A program made the translations under genes and the position numbers. DNA of 12,158 nt, taken from NCBI GenBank assembly GCA_031412355.1, contig JANOCR010000109.1:1-12158 (forward strand), given 5' to 3'. The DNA is from JAENVT01 sp031412355. Its GTDB lineage: Bacteria; Actinomycetota; Acidimicrobiia; Acidimicrobiales; Ilumatobacteraceae. Positions 1-7,085 of the stretch are shown piece after piece. Position 1 is the stretch's first letter; the number at the start of each line of letters is the position of its first letter. The notes beneath the pieces were generated by a model. The model was not told the origin of the DNA. It did no database searches and saw only the letters and a list, made by a program, of their open reading frames with translations.

Positions 1-246
1 GAAGCGCGCCCCCGCCGCCGCCGTGCCGACCACGGTGAAGCCGGCGCCCACGCGCGCCTCGCCCGATCGCACCGCATAGCCGTCCATCATCGAGACGGCG
101 GCGCGCGGGCTGTCGAAGGTCGCCATCACCGGCGCGGCCAGCACCCGGCCGGCGGCTTCGACCAGCGCAAGGCTTTCGGATGGCAGCGGCTCGGCGGCTT
201 GGACGACGAGGTCTAGGGCTTGATCGAGGCTGATCGGCGGCATCAT
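1..246 (-). CDS. moeA: MoeA, molybdopterin molybdenumtransferase (N-terminal part, cut by the window edge)
   Basis: MoeA inserts molybdenum into adenylylated molybdopterin in the last step of molybdenum cofactor synthesis, in the cytoplasm. Only the first 82 codons are present. The reading begins MMPPISLDQALDLV and continues through a family-typical stretch with APVMATFDSPRAAVS and then the signature MDGYAVR at residues 54-60, the usual 'xxMDGYAxR' block of MoeA N-terminal domains. The start is the first of two adjacent ATG codons; no good Shine-Dalgarno sequence precedes it. It lies 56 bases downstream of the efflux outer-membrane gene on the same strand. That pairing is not a known functional unit, so it is probably just adjacency. 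Base composition matches the proteobacterial segment. The identification is secure for the part seen; the rest lies outside the window. Confidence 0.85.
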   Translation of the reverse strand, partial: MMPPISLDQALDLVVQAAEPLPSESLALVEAAGRVLAAPVMATFDSPRAAVSMMDGYAVRSGEARVGAGFTVVGTAAAGARF

Positions 247-302
247 GCCGATATGCACCGCGCCACCGATGAGCGAAAGACGGATCGCGTCCGGTGATCG
301 CC

Positions 303-1697
303 TCAGTTCGTCGGCGGCTCCACGCCCCCGCCGAGCGCGACATACAGATTGACCGCATTGGTCAGTTGCGCGCGGCGCGTCGCCACGGTCTGTTGCTCCG
401 CGGCGAACAGGTCGCGCTCGGCGTCGAGCACCTCGAGATAGCCTGCGACCCCATTGCGATAGCGCAGCGTGGCAAGGTTGGCGCGGGCCCGTTGCGCCTC
501 CAGCTCGCGCTGCTGCGAGGCCATTCGTTCCATCAGCCAGCGCCGCGCGACCAGCCCGTCGGACACTTCGCGAAAGCCGCTCTGGATGGCGCGATCGTAG
601 CTTGCGATGGCAATCTGCTGCCGCGCCCTGGCGACATCGACATTGGCGCGCCCGCGGCCCCCGTCGAACAAGGCAAAATCGACATTGCCGCCGAGCGACC
701 CGGTCAGCGCGCCGCCGCTGAGGAGCGAGCTCAATGCGCTGCTCGCGAAGCCGAGCGCCGCGGTCAGGCTGATGCGCGGGAATCGCGCCGCGCGCGCCGC
801 GCCGACATCGGCATAGGAAGCGCGCAGCAATTCCTCGGCTTGCAGGATATCGGGCCGGTTGAGCAGCAAGTCCGACGGCAGGCCGGGCGCGATCGTCTCG
901 ACGATCCCCTGCGCATCGAGCGGCAGGGCGGCGGGCAGCGGCCCCGATGTCGGCGCGCCGACCAGCAGGTCGAGCAGGTTGCGGTTCTGCGCCCGTTGCA
1001 GCTGCAGATTGGCGCGTTCGGTCTGGGCCTGGGTGAGCAGGGTTTCGGTCTGGCGATAATCGAGCCCCGAGGTGACCCCCGCGTCGAGCCGGAGCCTGGC
1101 GATCTCGAGCGCCCGGATGCGGCTTTGGACCGCGCGGTCGGCAAGCGCGATCCGCTCATCCAGCTCGCGGTCGTTGAGATAGGTTTCGGCGACGTCGGCG
1201 ACCAGGCTGATCTGGAAGGCGCGACGCGCATGGGTGGTGGCAAGATAATTGGCCCGCGCCGATTCGGTCAGGCTTCGCACCCGGCCCCAGAAGTCGAGCT
1301 CGAACGAGGCGACCGACGCGCCAATGTCGAACCGATTGGCGGTGACCGACGGCCCCAGGTCGAGCTCACCCGAGCTGCGTGTGCGGCTGCCGCTGCCGTT
1401 CAGGTCGACATTGGGGACCCGGTCGGCGCGCTGGATGCGATACTGGCCGCGCGCTTCCTCGATCCGCAGGACCGCGATCCGAAGGTCGCGATTGTTGACC
1501 AGGGCGCGCTCGATCAGCACCTGCAACTGCGGGTCGCGAAAGAAGCTTCGCCACGCGACGTCGGTCGCGCGCAGCCCCGCCTGACCGGTGTCGCCGGTAT
1601 AGGTCGGTGCGGTCGGGAGCCCCGGCTGCACATATTTCGGATTCTGCGAGCAGCCGGCAAGTAAGGCCGCAGCGAGAAGTGGGAGGGTCTTACGCAT
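303..1697 (-). CDS. RND efflux system outer-membrane lipoprotein, NodT/OprM family
   Basis: This is the outer-membrane channel of a tripartite RND drug/solute efflux pump (TolC/OEP superfamily), 464 residues, a normal length for the family. Residues 1-16 form a lipoprotein signal with lipobox LLAGC (Cys16 is the predicted lipidated residue). The mature part then has two OEP repeats, recognisable by WRSFFRDPQLQVLIERAL near residue 49, ANYLATTHARRAFQISLVAD in the middle, and RYRNGVAGYLEVLDAERDL near the C-terminus. Its ATG overlaps the last codons and TAA stop of the upstream RND pump gene by 8 bases (1690-1697), so the two are translationally coupled. The substrate cannot be told from the sequence. 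Sequence style and neighbours point to a sphingomonad-like alphaproteobacterium (inference). Confidence 0.92.
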   Translation of the reverse strand: MRKTLPLLAAALLAGCSQNPKYVQPGLPTAPTYTGDTGQAGLRATDVAWRSFFRDPQLQVLIERALVNNRDLRIAVLRIEEARGQYRIQRADRVPNVDLNGSGSRTRSSGELDLGPSVTANRFDIGASVASFELDFWGRVRSLTESARANYLATTHARRAFQISLVADVAETYLNDRELDERIALADRAVQSRIRALEIARLRLDAGVTSGLDYRQTETLLTQAQTERANLQLQRAQNRNLLDLLVGAPTSGPLPAALPLDAQGIVETIAPGLPSDLLLNRPDILQAEELLRASYADVGAARAARFPRISLTAALGFASSALSSLLSGGALTGSLGGNVDFALFDGGRGRANVDVARARQQIAIASYDRAIQSGFREVSDGLVARRWLMERMASQQRELEAQRARANLATLRYRNGVAGYLEVLDAERDLFAAEQQTVATRRAQLTNAVNLYVALGGGVEPPTN

Positions 1698-2052
1698 CGG
1701 CGGTCACTCCCGCGGGGGTCTCGGGCGGCGCCGTTTTGCCCCGGTCACGAAATTTGATCATCAGCGTTCTCACGACGACGTAGAACAAGGGAATGAACAG
1801 CAGGCCGAGCAAGGTCGCCGAGATCATCCCGCCCATTACCCCGGTGCCCAATGCGCTTCGACCAGCCGCGCCCGCGCCGGTGCTGATGACCAAGGGCAGC
1901 ACGCCCAGGATGAACGCCAGCGACGTCATTACGATCGGCCGGAACCGCAGGCGAACCGCCTCCATCGTCGCCTCGGTGGGCGATTTTCCGGTCTCCTCCA
2001 GATCCTTGGCGAATTCGACGATCAGGATGGCATTCTTGGCGGACAGGCCGGT
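1690..2052 (-). CDS. RND efflux pump inner-membrane subunit (AcrB/MexB type), C-terminal fragment only
   Basis: This is the C-terminal part of a proton-driven RND exporter of the inner membrane. The visible part, about 120 of the usual 1,040 or so residues, begins at GLSAKNAILIVEFAKDL, the conserved transmembrane segment near residue 930 of AcrB. It continues through FRPIVMTSLAFILGVLPLV, the STGAGAAGRSALGTGVMGG loop, and the last helix with FIPLFYVVVRTL. Upstream of the conserved Gly (codon at about 2047-2049) the frame stays open to 2202, but the residues become Arg/Ser-rich with no family resemblance. They lie antisense to the next gene, so the real RND sequence stops at about 2050. The protein is truncated by the junction rather than by a normal start. 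It is followed directly, with overlap, by its outer-membrane partner. Confidence 0.88.
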   Translation of the reverse strand, partial: TGLSAKNAILIVEFAKDLEETGKSPTEATMEAVRLRFRPIVMTSLAFILGVLPLVISTGAGAAGRSALGTGVMGGMISATLLGLLFIPLFYVVVRTLMIKFRDRGKTAPPETPAGVTADA

Positions 2053-2090
2053 GACTCGCGTGGTATCGAGCCGCGTACTATCGCAGTCGG
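2047..2090. other. Junction between alphaproteobacterial-like and actinobacterial-like DNA
   Basis: On the left the minus-strand RND gene is intact and highly conserved up to the GLSAKN codons (about 2049). On the right a complete plus-strand dehydrogenase of actinobacterial style starts at 2091. The 40 or so bases between carry neither the expected upstream RND codons nor a recognisable mobile-element end. I saw no inverted repeat, target duplication, tRNA or integrase at the join. The exact breakpoint cannot be fixed; it lies roughly within 2047-2060. Confidence 0.75.
2076..2081 (+). promoter_or_regulatory. Possible -10 box for the IdnO-like dehydrogenase
   Basis: TACTAT (4 of 6 to TATAAT, with the key TA...T positions) ends 9 bases before the ATG at 2091. 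A start point about 7 bases downstream would leave a leader of only some 3 bases, which fits the absence of any Shine-Dalgarno sequence. A GTGACT at 2051-2056 is a weak -35 candidate at a long 19-base spacing. It also lies at the suspected junction, so this call is tentative. Confidence 0.3.
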
Positions 2091-2894
2091 ATGCCGAACG
2101 ACCCCGAATATCCGATCCATCTTCCAGGCGGTACCTCACCGTTCGACCTCTCGGGCCGCGTCGCCCTCGTGACGGGCTCCAGCCGGGGGATCGGCCTCGC
2201 ACTGGCGAGAGCGCTTGGTGTGGCCGGAGCTGAGCTCATCGTCAACGCCAGGGACCAGGTCGCGCTCGACTCAGCGGCTGAGGTGCTTCGAAGTGAAGGT
2301 CTCACCGTTCACGTTCGCGCGTTCGACGTGTGCGATCCGGTTGCGGTCGTCGATGCCGTCGATTCCTTCGAGCGTGACATCGGGCCGATCGATGTGCTCG
2401 TCAACAATGCCGGGTTCCAGAAGCGCGGCGCTGTGCTCGACTACGACGTCGATGACTTCCGCAGGATCATCGAGGTGAACCTCGTCTCCGCCTTCACGGT
2501 CGCCAAAGCCGTCGCCGGCCACATGGTGGGACGCGGTCGCGGAAAGATCGTCAACGTCTGCTCGGTGATGTCCGAGGTCGGCCGACCGACGGTCGCTGCG
2601 TACAACGCAACGAAGGGTGGATTGAAGATGCTGACCCGAGGGATGTGCGCCGACTTCGGTCCGCTCGGCATCCAGGTCAACGGGCTCGGTCCCGGCTACT
2701 TCGCGACGGAGCTCACCGCGGCGCTTATCGCCGACCCCGAGTTCTCCACGTGGGTGGAACGGCGAACACCCGCCGGCCGCTGGGGTCGCGTCGAAGAGCT
2801 CGGGGGAGCCATCGTGTTCCTCGCCAGCGACGCGTCCAGCTACGTCAACGGTCACATCCTGTACGTCGACGGCGGCATGACCGCCGTCTTGTGA
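2091..2894 (+). CDS. Short-chain dehydrogenase, gluconate 5-dehydrogenase (IdnO) type
   Basis: This is a classical NAD(P)-dependent SDR oxidoreductase, 267 residues, cytosolic. The Rossmann glycine motif TGSSRGIG is at residues 28-35 and the NNAG motif at 105-108. The catalytic triad is Ser158, Tyr171 and Lys175 (CS...YNATK). The body closely follows the IdnO/5-keto-D-gluconate reductase pattern: GPIDVLVNNAG, then LTRGMCADFGPLGIQVNGLGPGYF, RTPAGRWG, and a C-terminal YVDGGMTAVL. Family members interconvert D-gluconate and 5-ketogluconate. Substrate range in SDRs is broad, so another sugar acid or polyol is possible. The start ATG is the only Met before the Rossmann motif, and the protein carries about 20 extra N-terminal residues relative to E. 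coli IdnO. It sits only 40 bases from the junction but looks complete. No sugar-acid kinase or transporter is nearby to confirm the pathway. Confidence 0.85.
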   Translation: MPNDPEYPIHLPGGTSPFDLSGRVALVTGSSRGIGLALARALGVAGAELIVNARDQVALDSAAEVLRSEGLTVHVRAFDVCDPVAVVDAVDSFERDIGPIDVLVNNAGFQKRGAVLDYDVDDFRRIIEVNLVSAFTVAKAVAGHMVGRGRGKIVNVCSVMSEVGRPTVAAYNATKGGLKMLTRGMCADFGPLGIQVNGLGPGYFATELTAALIADPEFSTWVERRTPAGRWGRVEELGGAIVFLASDASSYVNGHILYVDGGMTAVL

Positions 2895-3009
2895 AAGGTG
2901 AAGCGGACTCTCAACGCACTGGTGTATCCGTCACGTCTTCCCTCACGAGTTTCGCGCCGGGTGATCTTGGGTACCCGTCACCTGCACCCCTGCACTGAGA
3001 GGCCCTTCC

Positions 3010-3927
3010 ATGGTGACGTCTAGTACCACAGTCCTCATTGCCGGTGGGTCTGGCTTCATCGGTCGACATCTAGTCGATCGGCTGCTCGACCGAGGGTCCA
3101 AAGTTGTGGTGATGACTCGCACGCCGTCACCTCGTGACGATCAGGCCGTCGAGGTCGGTGCCGATGTCAGCGAGCCGGGAAGCCTGATTACGGCGCTCGA
3201 GGGGATCGATGTCGCGTACTACCTCGTCCACTCACTCGATCGAGCCGACTTCGAGACCGCCGATCGCGAAGGCGCTCACAACTTCGCCCTCGCTGCGAAG
3301 GCTGCTGGCGTGGGCCGAGTGGTCTACCTAGGTGGATTGGGGCGCGATGGGGATGCGTTGTCACCTCACTTGCGCAGTCGACGAGAAGTCGAGCAAATAT
3401 TGAGCGAACAGGTCGAGACGGTCGCACTTCGCTCCTCGATCGTCGTCGGCCAGGGCAGCGCGAGCTGGGAGATTCTCTGTCAGCTCGTCGAGCGGTTGCC
3501 CGTGATGGTCACCCCACGGTGGGTCAAGACTGCAACCCAGCCCATTGCCATCGACGATGTGGTCGAGTACTTGGCCTGCTCATCCGACCGCGATGCTGTG
3601 CCGGCCGATCACTACGACATCGGTGCCCCCGAGTCGACCACGTACCAGCACATGATGGAAACCGTTGCCAAGCTGCTCCGCAAGCCGCTCGTCGTGGTGC
3701 CAGTTCCAGTGCTCTCGCCCGGGCTGTCGGCTCGTTGGCTTCGGCTGGTGACGGACGTCGACATGACGACCGCTCGGTCGCTCGTTCGGTCGCTCGTGAA
3801 TCCCGTCGAGGTAACCGAACGCCGCCTCGAAGCGCTCACCGGTCATCACCCGATGTCGTTCGTGGAGGCGGCGACTGCCGCGCTTTCGGACCGGCTTGAT
3901 CAGGCAGCAGCTTCCGTGTCCGAATGA
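3010..3927 (+). CDS. NAD(P)H-binding atypical SDR / NmrA-like epimerase-family protein
   Basis: This 305-residue protein belongs to the extended/atypical SDR group (COG0702-like). An N-terminal nucleotide-binding motif GGSGFIG is at residues 12-18. Family hallmarks follow: DVAYYLVHSLD near 75, VVYLGGLG near 112, then SPHLRSRREVE and LPVMVTPRWVKTATQPI, which is the block typical of actinobacterial NAD(P)H-binding proteins of this type. There is no YxxxK catalytic pair at the usual place, so it may be a sensor or a non-classical reductase. The ATG is well supported by GAGAGG at 2997-3002, seven bases upstream. It lies 115 bases after the dehydrogenase on the same strand and converges with the ATP-grasp gene 29 bases beyond its stop. 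A perfect-but-one 12-base tandem duplication (3775-3798) encodes RSLV twice at residues 256-263. The reaction is unknown. Confidence 0.8.
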   Translation: MVTSSTTVLIAGGSGFIGRHLVDRLLDRGSKVVVMTRTPSPRDDQAVEVGADVSEPGSLITALEGIDVAYYLVHSLDRADFETADREGAHNFALAAKAAGVGRVVYLGGLGRDGDALSPHLRSRREVEQILSEQVETVALRSSIVVGQGSASWEILCQLVERLPVMVTPRWVKTATQPIAIDDVVEYLACSSDRDAVPADHYDIGAPESTTYQHMMETVAKLLRKPLVVVPVPVLSPGLSARWLRLVTDVDMTTARSLVRSLVNPVEVTERRLEALTGHHPMSFVEAATAALSDRLDQAAASVSE

Positions 3928-3956
3928 CAACCGTCGTGCATGGAAGGGTCCGGGGG

Positions 3957-5237
3957 TCAATAGCCCTCAGCACCACTCGCGACGATCACGGGTGGATGGC
4001 GTAGCACCTCTGCCGTCAGCGCGCGGGCAGTGCGTAGGTCCTTGGCGACCAGCGTCACCTCGACGAGCACCGACGCGAAGACACCCTCCGGCCCTACCAC
4101 CTCGTCGCCGACCTGCGCGTCGACGTCGAGCTCAAGAGAGATGCATCCCTTCGGCGCCTGTTCCGGAAGCTTCAGGGCAGCGAGGCGTCCCGAGCGGGGC
4201 GCGTGCACGATGGTGTCGACGATGTGCACGCGCGGCTTGCGGCTCGGTTTCAACTCCTGGGGCACATCGAGGCACGCCCGCACCTGGGCCTCGATCAGAT
4301 CAACTCCCCATACGTCGCGGACCATCTCGAAAACACGCCCACCGCCCATGCGCGCGTTGACTTCGATGATTCGAGGGCCGCGACGGGTGCATTTACCCTC
4401 GATGTGAAGCACCCCCAGGCGAAAGCCGAACTGTCGCGCCGTTTCGACGGAAAGATCCACGAGCCGCCCGACTTCCTTCGGGCTGTGGTCCGATGGACAA
4501 TGCAGCCCTTTCTCCTGGAACGATGGTTCGGCCGTTGGCCAGTTCTGCGACACGCTGCTGAACACGCACGCACCGTCTTGGAGCACGAGGTCGACGTCGA
4601 ACTCGACGCCATCGAGGTACTCCTCCAGCAGCAGGTCGTTGCCTGATCGGAAGATCGCATCGTTCTCGGGCCGGACGACGTCGCGTACCAGCGAATACAC
4701 GCCCGGCAATGCTGCGAAGTCGTCGACCTTCACGCAGCCGATCGCGCTCGCCCCGAACTCGGGCTTCACGACGGCAGGGAACCCGATGTTTTGGGCGGCC
4801 GCGAACAGCTCGTCGAGCGAGCGGACTCGTTGCGCCCGCGGTGTCGGAAGGCCGAGCCGCGCCGACGTCTCCCGCGTACGGATCTTGCTGCGCGCGTTGT
4901 CGACCGCCTCCGGCGGGTTGCCTGGCAAGTCGAGCGCCCTGGCGACTCGCGCAGCCACGCACACGTTGTCTTCCCAGAACGTGAGCACGCCGTCCGGCCG
5001 AATAGACGCGCGCTCGAGTGCAGAGACGATCGCGCTCGCGTCACGATCGGCATCGCCGGTGAACTGGACAGGGAGCCAGGCCTTGGCGATGCCCTCGGCG
5101 ACGAGTGCCTCCGACCAGTGACCGGGCTCGTCGACGATCACGAACGTGGCCCCGAGCTCGGCCATGTGTATGTACGCGCGGCGCTTGCCGAGGTAACCGG
5201 CGCCAACTACGAGCACGATCTTGCCGTCGATGCTCAC
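3957..5237 (-). CDS. ATP-grasp ligase, carnosine-synthase/amino-acid-ligase-like
   Basis: ATP-grasp enzymes join a carboxylate to an amine through an acyl-phosphate, using ATP and Mg2+. This one has about 426 residues. It opens with a Rossmann-like pre-ATP-grasp domain (VLVVGAGYLGKRRAYIHMAE), then the substrate-side block LDLPGNPPEAVDNARSK. The ATP-grasp fold follows: Lys158 in FPAVVKPEFGASAIG, the hinge LLLEEYLDGVEFDVDLVLQ near 203-219, and the metal-binding pair Glu292 and Asn294 in IIEVNARMGGG. The order and the phrase 'DGVEFDVDLVLQDG' recall the ligase half of carnosine synthase (CARNS1) and bacterial L-amino-acid ligases (BacD type). The product is therefore probably a dipeptide or amide, but neither substrate can be named. 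I chose GTG at 5237 because it overlaps the transporter stop as GTGA (5234-5237); an in-frame GTG at 5249 would add four residues. Neither start has a clear ribosome binding site. No terminator was seen after the stop. Confidence 0.82.
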   Translation of the reverse strand: MSIDGKIVLVVGAGYLGKRRAYIHMAELGATFVIVDEPGHWSEALVAEGIAKAWLPVQFTGDADRDASAIVSALERASIRPDGVLTFWEDNVCVAARVARALDLPGNPPEAVDNARSKIRTRETSARLGLPTPRAQRVRSLDELFAAAQNIGFPAVVKPEFGASAIGCVKVDDFAALPGVYSLVRDVVRPENDAIFRSGNDLLLEEYLDGVEFDVDLVLQDGACVFSSVSQNWPTAEPSFQEKGLHCPSDHSPKEVGRLVDLSVETARQFGFRLGVLHIEGKCTRRGPRIIEVNARMGGGRVFEMVRDVWGVDLIEAQVRACLDVPQELKPSRKPRVHIVDTIVHAPRSGRLAALKLPEQAPKGCISLELDVDAQVGDEVVGPEGVFASVLVEVTLVAKDLRTARALTAEVLRHPPVIVASGAEGY

Positions 5238-6913
5238 GGGCCCACCCACGTCTTGTCATCCACGAAATCACCCGTCGGTAGGGCCGCATGAGCGGTGCGG
5301 CCCGCCGTGGCCCGCTCGAGGGCGGAGACCAACGTGCCCGACGACTGCAGCGCCTCGAGCAGAACATCGCCTTCGAGCCGAAGGATCCTGCTCCCCACCT
5401 CGGTCGTCACGGTGGCGTTCCTCGGAGCGTTGTCGAGCAGGCCACGCTCACCGAAGCACTGGCCCGCACCGAGATGAGCGAGCACTGCGCCCTCGCTGTG
5501 GACGACGACACTGCCCTCGACGACGACGTAGAACGCGTGCGACGGTGCACCTTCGACGACCACGTCAACCCCGTCGGGAAGCGGGCAGACCTGCGATGCC
5601 GAGGCGAGTTGCTCGAGCACGAGTCTGGAAACACCCACGGTGATCGGCAGGTTTTCGATAACCGCCACTCGCGAGGCAAGTGCCTCGGCTCGCTGCTTGC
5701 TGATCGCATCGAGGCCGCGCAGCCCAACGAGGCTGACGAGCGTGACCGCGAGCGAGCCGGCACCGAGCACGAGGAAGCTCGCGCGAAGCGTCGTCGCAGC
5801 GATGACCACGGGCGCGAGCACGGCTCCGGCGATCATCGCCGCCACCGACGCAGCATCGAACACGCCCATGACGCGGCCGAGCACATCAGTGGGGACGATA
5901 CGAGCAAGCGCCGTCTCTGCCACCACCTCCGCCGCGACCAGTCCGGCGCCCCCCACCAAGGTCACCGCGCACGCCAAGACGACCTCGTCAATGCCCGCGT
6001 ACCCCAACTGGGTGGCGCACACGAGCGCGGCCGCGGCCACGGCGATCAGGGAAACCTTGGTGCTCGTCGCCAGCCGCCCGTTGACGAATGCGCTGAGGAG
6101 ACCTCCCGCACCAGCGGCGGCGAGCAGCACTCCATAACCTCCCGCGCCGAGGTCGAGCGTGCGTTCGGCATAGAGCACCAGCTGCACGGTCTGGGCACCG
6201 TAGGTGAACTCGACCATCGCCACGAGGACAATCAGCGGCACAACGAAGGGTGTGGAGCGCGCCGTCCGAAAGCCGTGCGCGGTCTGGCTGATAGCTCCCT
6301 GCTCATTCAGCGGTCGATTGGGTACGCCGCGACGGCGCATCGTCGTGATCAGCACCGCCGAGAGCGCAAACGTGCCGGCATTGACGGCGAACGCCACCCA
6401 GGCGTCGGCGACAGCGAGGATTGCGGCGCCGATCGCAGGGCCGAGAACCACGCCGAGGTCCTGCACCGTGTGGAGCAGGGCGTTCGCCGGGCCGAGCCGA
6501 GTTTCGCCAACGAGTCGCGGGAGCAGCGCCATCGCGGCCGGTTTCTCCGCAGCACCCGCCACCGACGACAGGGCCGTCAACGCAATCACCACCGCCACGG
6601 CGCCGTCACTGGCAACGACCGCGGCTAGGGCCAGCATCAACACGAGCCGCATCACGTCGCCCGCCAGCAGCACGGATCTTCGGTCGAAGCGGTCTGCGAC
6701 GGTCCCGCCGATCGGGCCGAGTAGCACGTATGGGATCAGCCGGCAGATCGTGGCCGCTGCGACCCAACTCGCCGAACCGGTCGCGCTGTAGACAAAGCCG
6801 AGCAGGGCGGCGTTGTAGAGCCAGTCACCGATCTGCGACGCGGCGCTGGCACCGATCAGTGCTCGGGCGTCTCTGATCTCGAGTACCCCGCGGTATGCCC
6901 CCCATCCCCCCAT
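5234..6913 (-). CDS. MFS transporter with C-terminal cyclic-nucleotide-binding domain
   Basis: This is a membrane transporter of about 559 residues. Residues 1 to about 400 are a 12-helix major-facilitator unit of the MFS_3/BacE-like kind: RDARALIGASAASQIGDWLYN at the first helix, then the motif-A loop GGTVADRFDRRSV and many Ala/Val-rich helices. From about residue 420 a soluble cNMP-binding fold follows. Its phosphate-binding cassette at about 487-502 reads FGERGLLDNAPRNATV and keeps the Gly-Glu and Arg that hold the cyclic phosphate and ribose in CAP/PKA-type domains. ATG 6913 is the last possible Met before the first helix. The frame extends upstream to 6988 and 7015, but those residues are polar and Arg-rich without family resemblance. 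The stop overlaps the ATP-grasp start (GTGA), so one product may be exported or imported for the other. The direction of transport and the ligand are not shown by the sequence. Confidence 0.85.
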   Translation of the reverse strand: MGGWGAYRGVLEIRDARALIGASAASQIGDWLYNAALLGFVYSATGSASWVAAATICRLIPYVLLGPIGGTVADRFDRRSVLLAGDVMRLVLMLALAAVVASDGAVAVVIALTALSSVAGAAEKPAAMALLPRLVGETRLGPANALLHTVQDLGVVLGPAIGAAILAVADAWVAFAVNAGTFALSAVLITTMRRRGVPNRPLNEQGAISQTAHGFRTARSTPFVVPLIVLVAMVEFTYGAQTVQLVLYAERTLDLGAGGYGVLLAAAGAGGLLSAFVNGRLATSTKVSLIAVAAAALVCATQLGYAGIDEVVLACAVTLVGGAGLVAAEVVAETALARIVPTDVLGRVMGVFDAASVAAMIAGAVLAPVVIAATTLRASFLVLGAGSLAVTLVSLVGLRGLDAISKQRAEALASRVAVIENLPITVGVSRLVLEQLASASQVCPLPDGVDVVVEGAPSHAFYVVVEGSVVVHSEGAVLAHLGAGQCFGERGLLDNAPRNATVTTEVGSRILRLEGDVLLEALQSSGTLVSALERATAGRTAHAALPTGDFVDDKTWVGP

Positions 6914-7085
6914 GCCGCCGGACGGTAGCCCATTTTCGGATCCGGTCCTGTTACGTGCCGCCCGACGTCCCGGCCTCAACACGGTCATCGAACCGTGCGT
7001 GCGCCTCACGGACACGATCCAAGGAACCCCGGCCCAGGAGCTTTGAGGAGTCCACCACCCTGCACCCGACCCTTGGTGTTGGCAC

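Noticed and set aside
247..302. A plausible-looking reading (PDAIRLSLIGGAVHIG) just upstream of the moeA start
   Set aside because: It is only about 18 codons, with the stop of the outer-membrane gene at 303 on the same strand; there is too little to call a gene or an extended start.
294..1664. Long plus-strand open frame opposite the outer-membrane lipoprotein gene
   Set aside because: It is the antisense shadow of a GC-rich gene: Arg/Ala/Gly-rich, no domain, while the minus strand encodes a clear NodT-type protein.
2053..2202. Open extension of the RND frame to an apparent start at 2202
   Set aside because: The extra 50 residues are Arg/Ser-rich, resemble no RND protein and are antisense to the real dehydrogenase; they are read-through past the junction.
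2960..2982. GGTGA-N13-TCACC inverted repeat with a central GGGTACCC upstream of the atypical SDR
   Set aside because: Short, asymmetric stem with no T-tract and no promoter boxes in register; it could be chance in GC-rich DNA.
6914..7015. Longer MFS start sites at 6988 and 7015
   Set aside because: The added residues are polar and Arg-rich, have no ribosome binding site and precede the normal N-terminus of this transporter family.
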